A stretch of DNA of 64,000 nt from Macrolepiota albuminosa (lineage: Eukaryota > Basidiomycota > Agaricomycetes > Agaricales > Agaricaceae): assembly GCA_027475525.1 (NCBI GenBank), contig JAMWFC010000082.1:2232001-2296000 (forward strand), written 5' to 3'. The translations under genes were made by a program, and so were the position numbers. Positions 59,749 through 64,000 of the stretch are shown piece after piece; within the stretch, counting starts at the first letter, position 1; each line of letters begins with the position of its first letter. The notes beneath the pieces were generated by a model. It was not told where the DNA came from, searched no databases, and worked only from the letters and a program-made list of their open reading frames with translations.

Positions 59749-60077
59749 ATGTCCCAAGCAGACGAAGAGATAACGTTTTTTGAACGCGAACGTGACAGGC
59801 TTGCGCGTGAGATCACAACTGTCAGTATGTCGCGATGCGGCCAGCGACAGATACTTATCTCTTCAAATATTGACAGGGCTTTGAGGAACTCCTTTCATCT
59901 ACAAATGTGCTTAATCGCAAACTCGAAGAGGTCTTGGGAATGACAAAGGAGTACGAAACGATTGCTGAGCTATGGCAGAGCTTTTATCGGCTCATGCGGG
60001 GACCTTTAACGGACGAGGAGGGCAGTGAAAAGACGGGTTTACCAGGGACTGGAGGACATGTAGTTGCTATGAAATAA
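59749..60077 (+). CDS. DAD1: DASH/Dam1 complex subunit Dad1
   Basis: Part of the fungal DASH ring that couples kinetochores to spindle microtubules. Two exons: 59749-59820 and 59877-60077, with a 56-bp GTCAGT...CAG intron, giving 90 residues. The conserved core FFERERDRLAREIT followed by GFEELLSSTNVLNRKLEEVL and EYETIAELWQSFYRLM is diagnostic. The gene is very short and easily missed. It converges on PKC1 with about 170 bp between the stops. Confidence 0.93.
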
Positions 60078-60248
60078 AGTGAAGGGCCAGGAACATGATG
60101 AAAGTTCCTCGAGTGATAGAATAGAAGGATTTCTATTTACAATATACTTGAATACATGAAGGATGACACAGACGGGCTTGCTACAACAAGTAAGATGATA
60201 TATGTACGTATCGATGCGAAAACACAGAGAGAATTACAAGTAAGCGTT

Positions 60249-63926
<3,678 letters not shown>

Positions 63927-64000
63927 ACCTATGTCGATAAATACATCATATTAAGCAGCTGTATACCAAAGCACTCTCTTAAGTACGCACAAGAGGTGAC

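Overview
The window is a eukaryotic, almost certainly agaricomycete (mushroom-type basidiomycete) chromosome segment. Genes are split by many short (about 45-75 bp) GT-AG introns. Recognisable host genes encode fungal-type proteins: Pkc1, DASH subunit Dad1, Sen1 and the Ecm16/Dhr1 helicase. The transposons (Plavaka with a DUF6532-like partner, DIRS, chromovirus) are typical of mushroom genomes. Nothing in the sequence fixes the species.

Positions 1-39510 are one nest of transposable elements. The outer shell is an old Ty1/copia element, seen in pieces at 14056-16324, 26047-26850 and about 37430-39510, riddled with C-to-T type stop codons. Inside it lie an LTR relic (13645-14055) that was itself hit by a giant reverse-strand Ty3/gypsy element ('gypsy A', 1-13644, left end outside the window); a solo LTR (14246-14763, TSD CTACC); a chromodomain gypsy element ('gypsy B', 16325-26046, 174-bp LTRs, TSD ACAAT) that carries another solo LTR (19858-20722, TSD ACGT) and an N gap; a young gag-only element ('TR-GAG', 26851-31562, two 996-bp LTRs apparently identical, TSD CCGT); and a Plavaka-type DNA transposon (about 31567-37430).

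Gypsy A is the most unusual item. Between pol and its 3' LTR it carries about 5 kb with three intron-containing genes on the opposite strand, one with a Zn2Cys6-like cysteine pattern. TR-GAG shares its 18-nt primer-binding site, its polypurine tract and a homologous Gag, so it looks like a non-autonomous partner. In this LTR family the four insertion sites visible in the window all read NCGN.

Positions 39511-43034 hold remnants of a deleted DIRS-type element lying against the 3' end of SGF29. From 43026 on come single-copy host genes: SGF29 (-), translin (-), SEN1 (+), ECM16/DHR1 (-), an F-box-like mushroom-specific gene (+), DAD1 (+) and PKC1 (-, running off the right edge). SEN1/translin and ECM16/F-box-like are divergent pairs; SEN1/ECM16 and DAD1/PKC1 are convergent pairs. 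The genes serve transcription and chromatin (SGF29, SEN1), RNA metabolism (translin, ECM16), mitosis (DAD1) and cell-wall signalling (PKC1); they are not an operon-like pathway.

Fourteen places carry an exact tandem duplication with a period of exactly 77 bp, in unrelated elements and host genes alike. This is best read as an assembly artefact. Each copy shifts the reading frame, so several broken genes below are probably intact in the organism.
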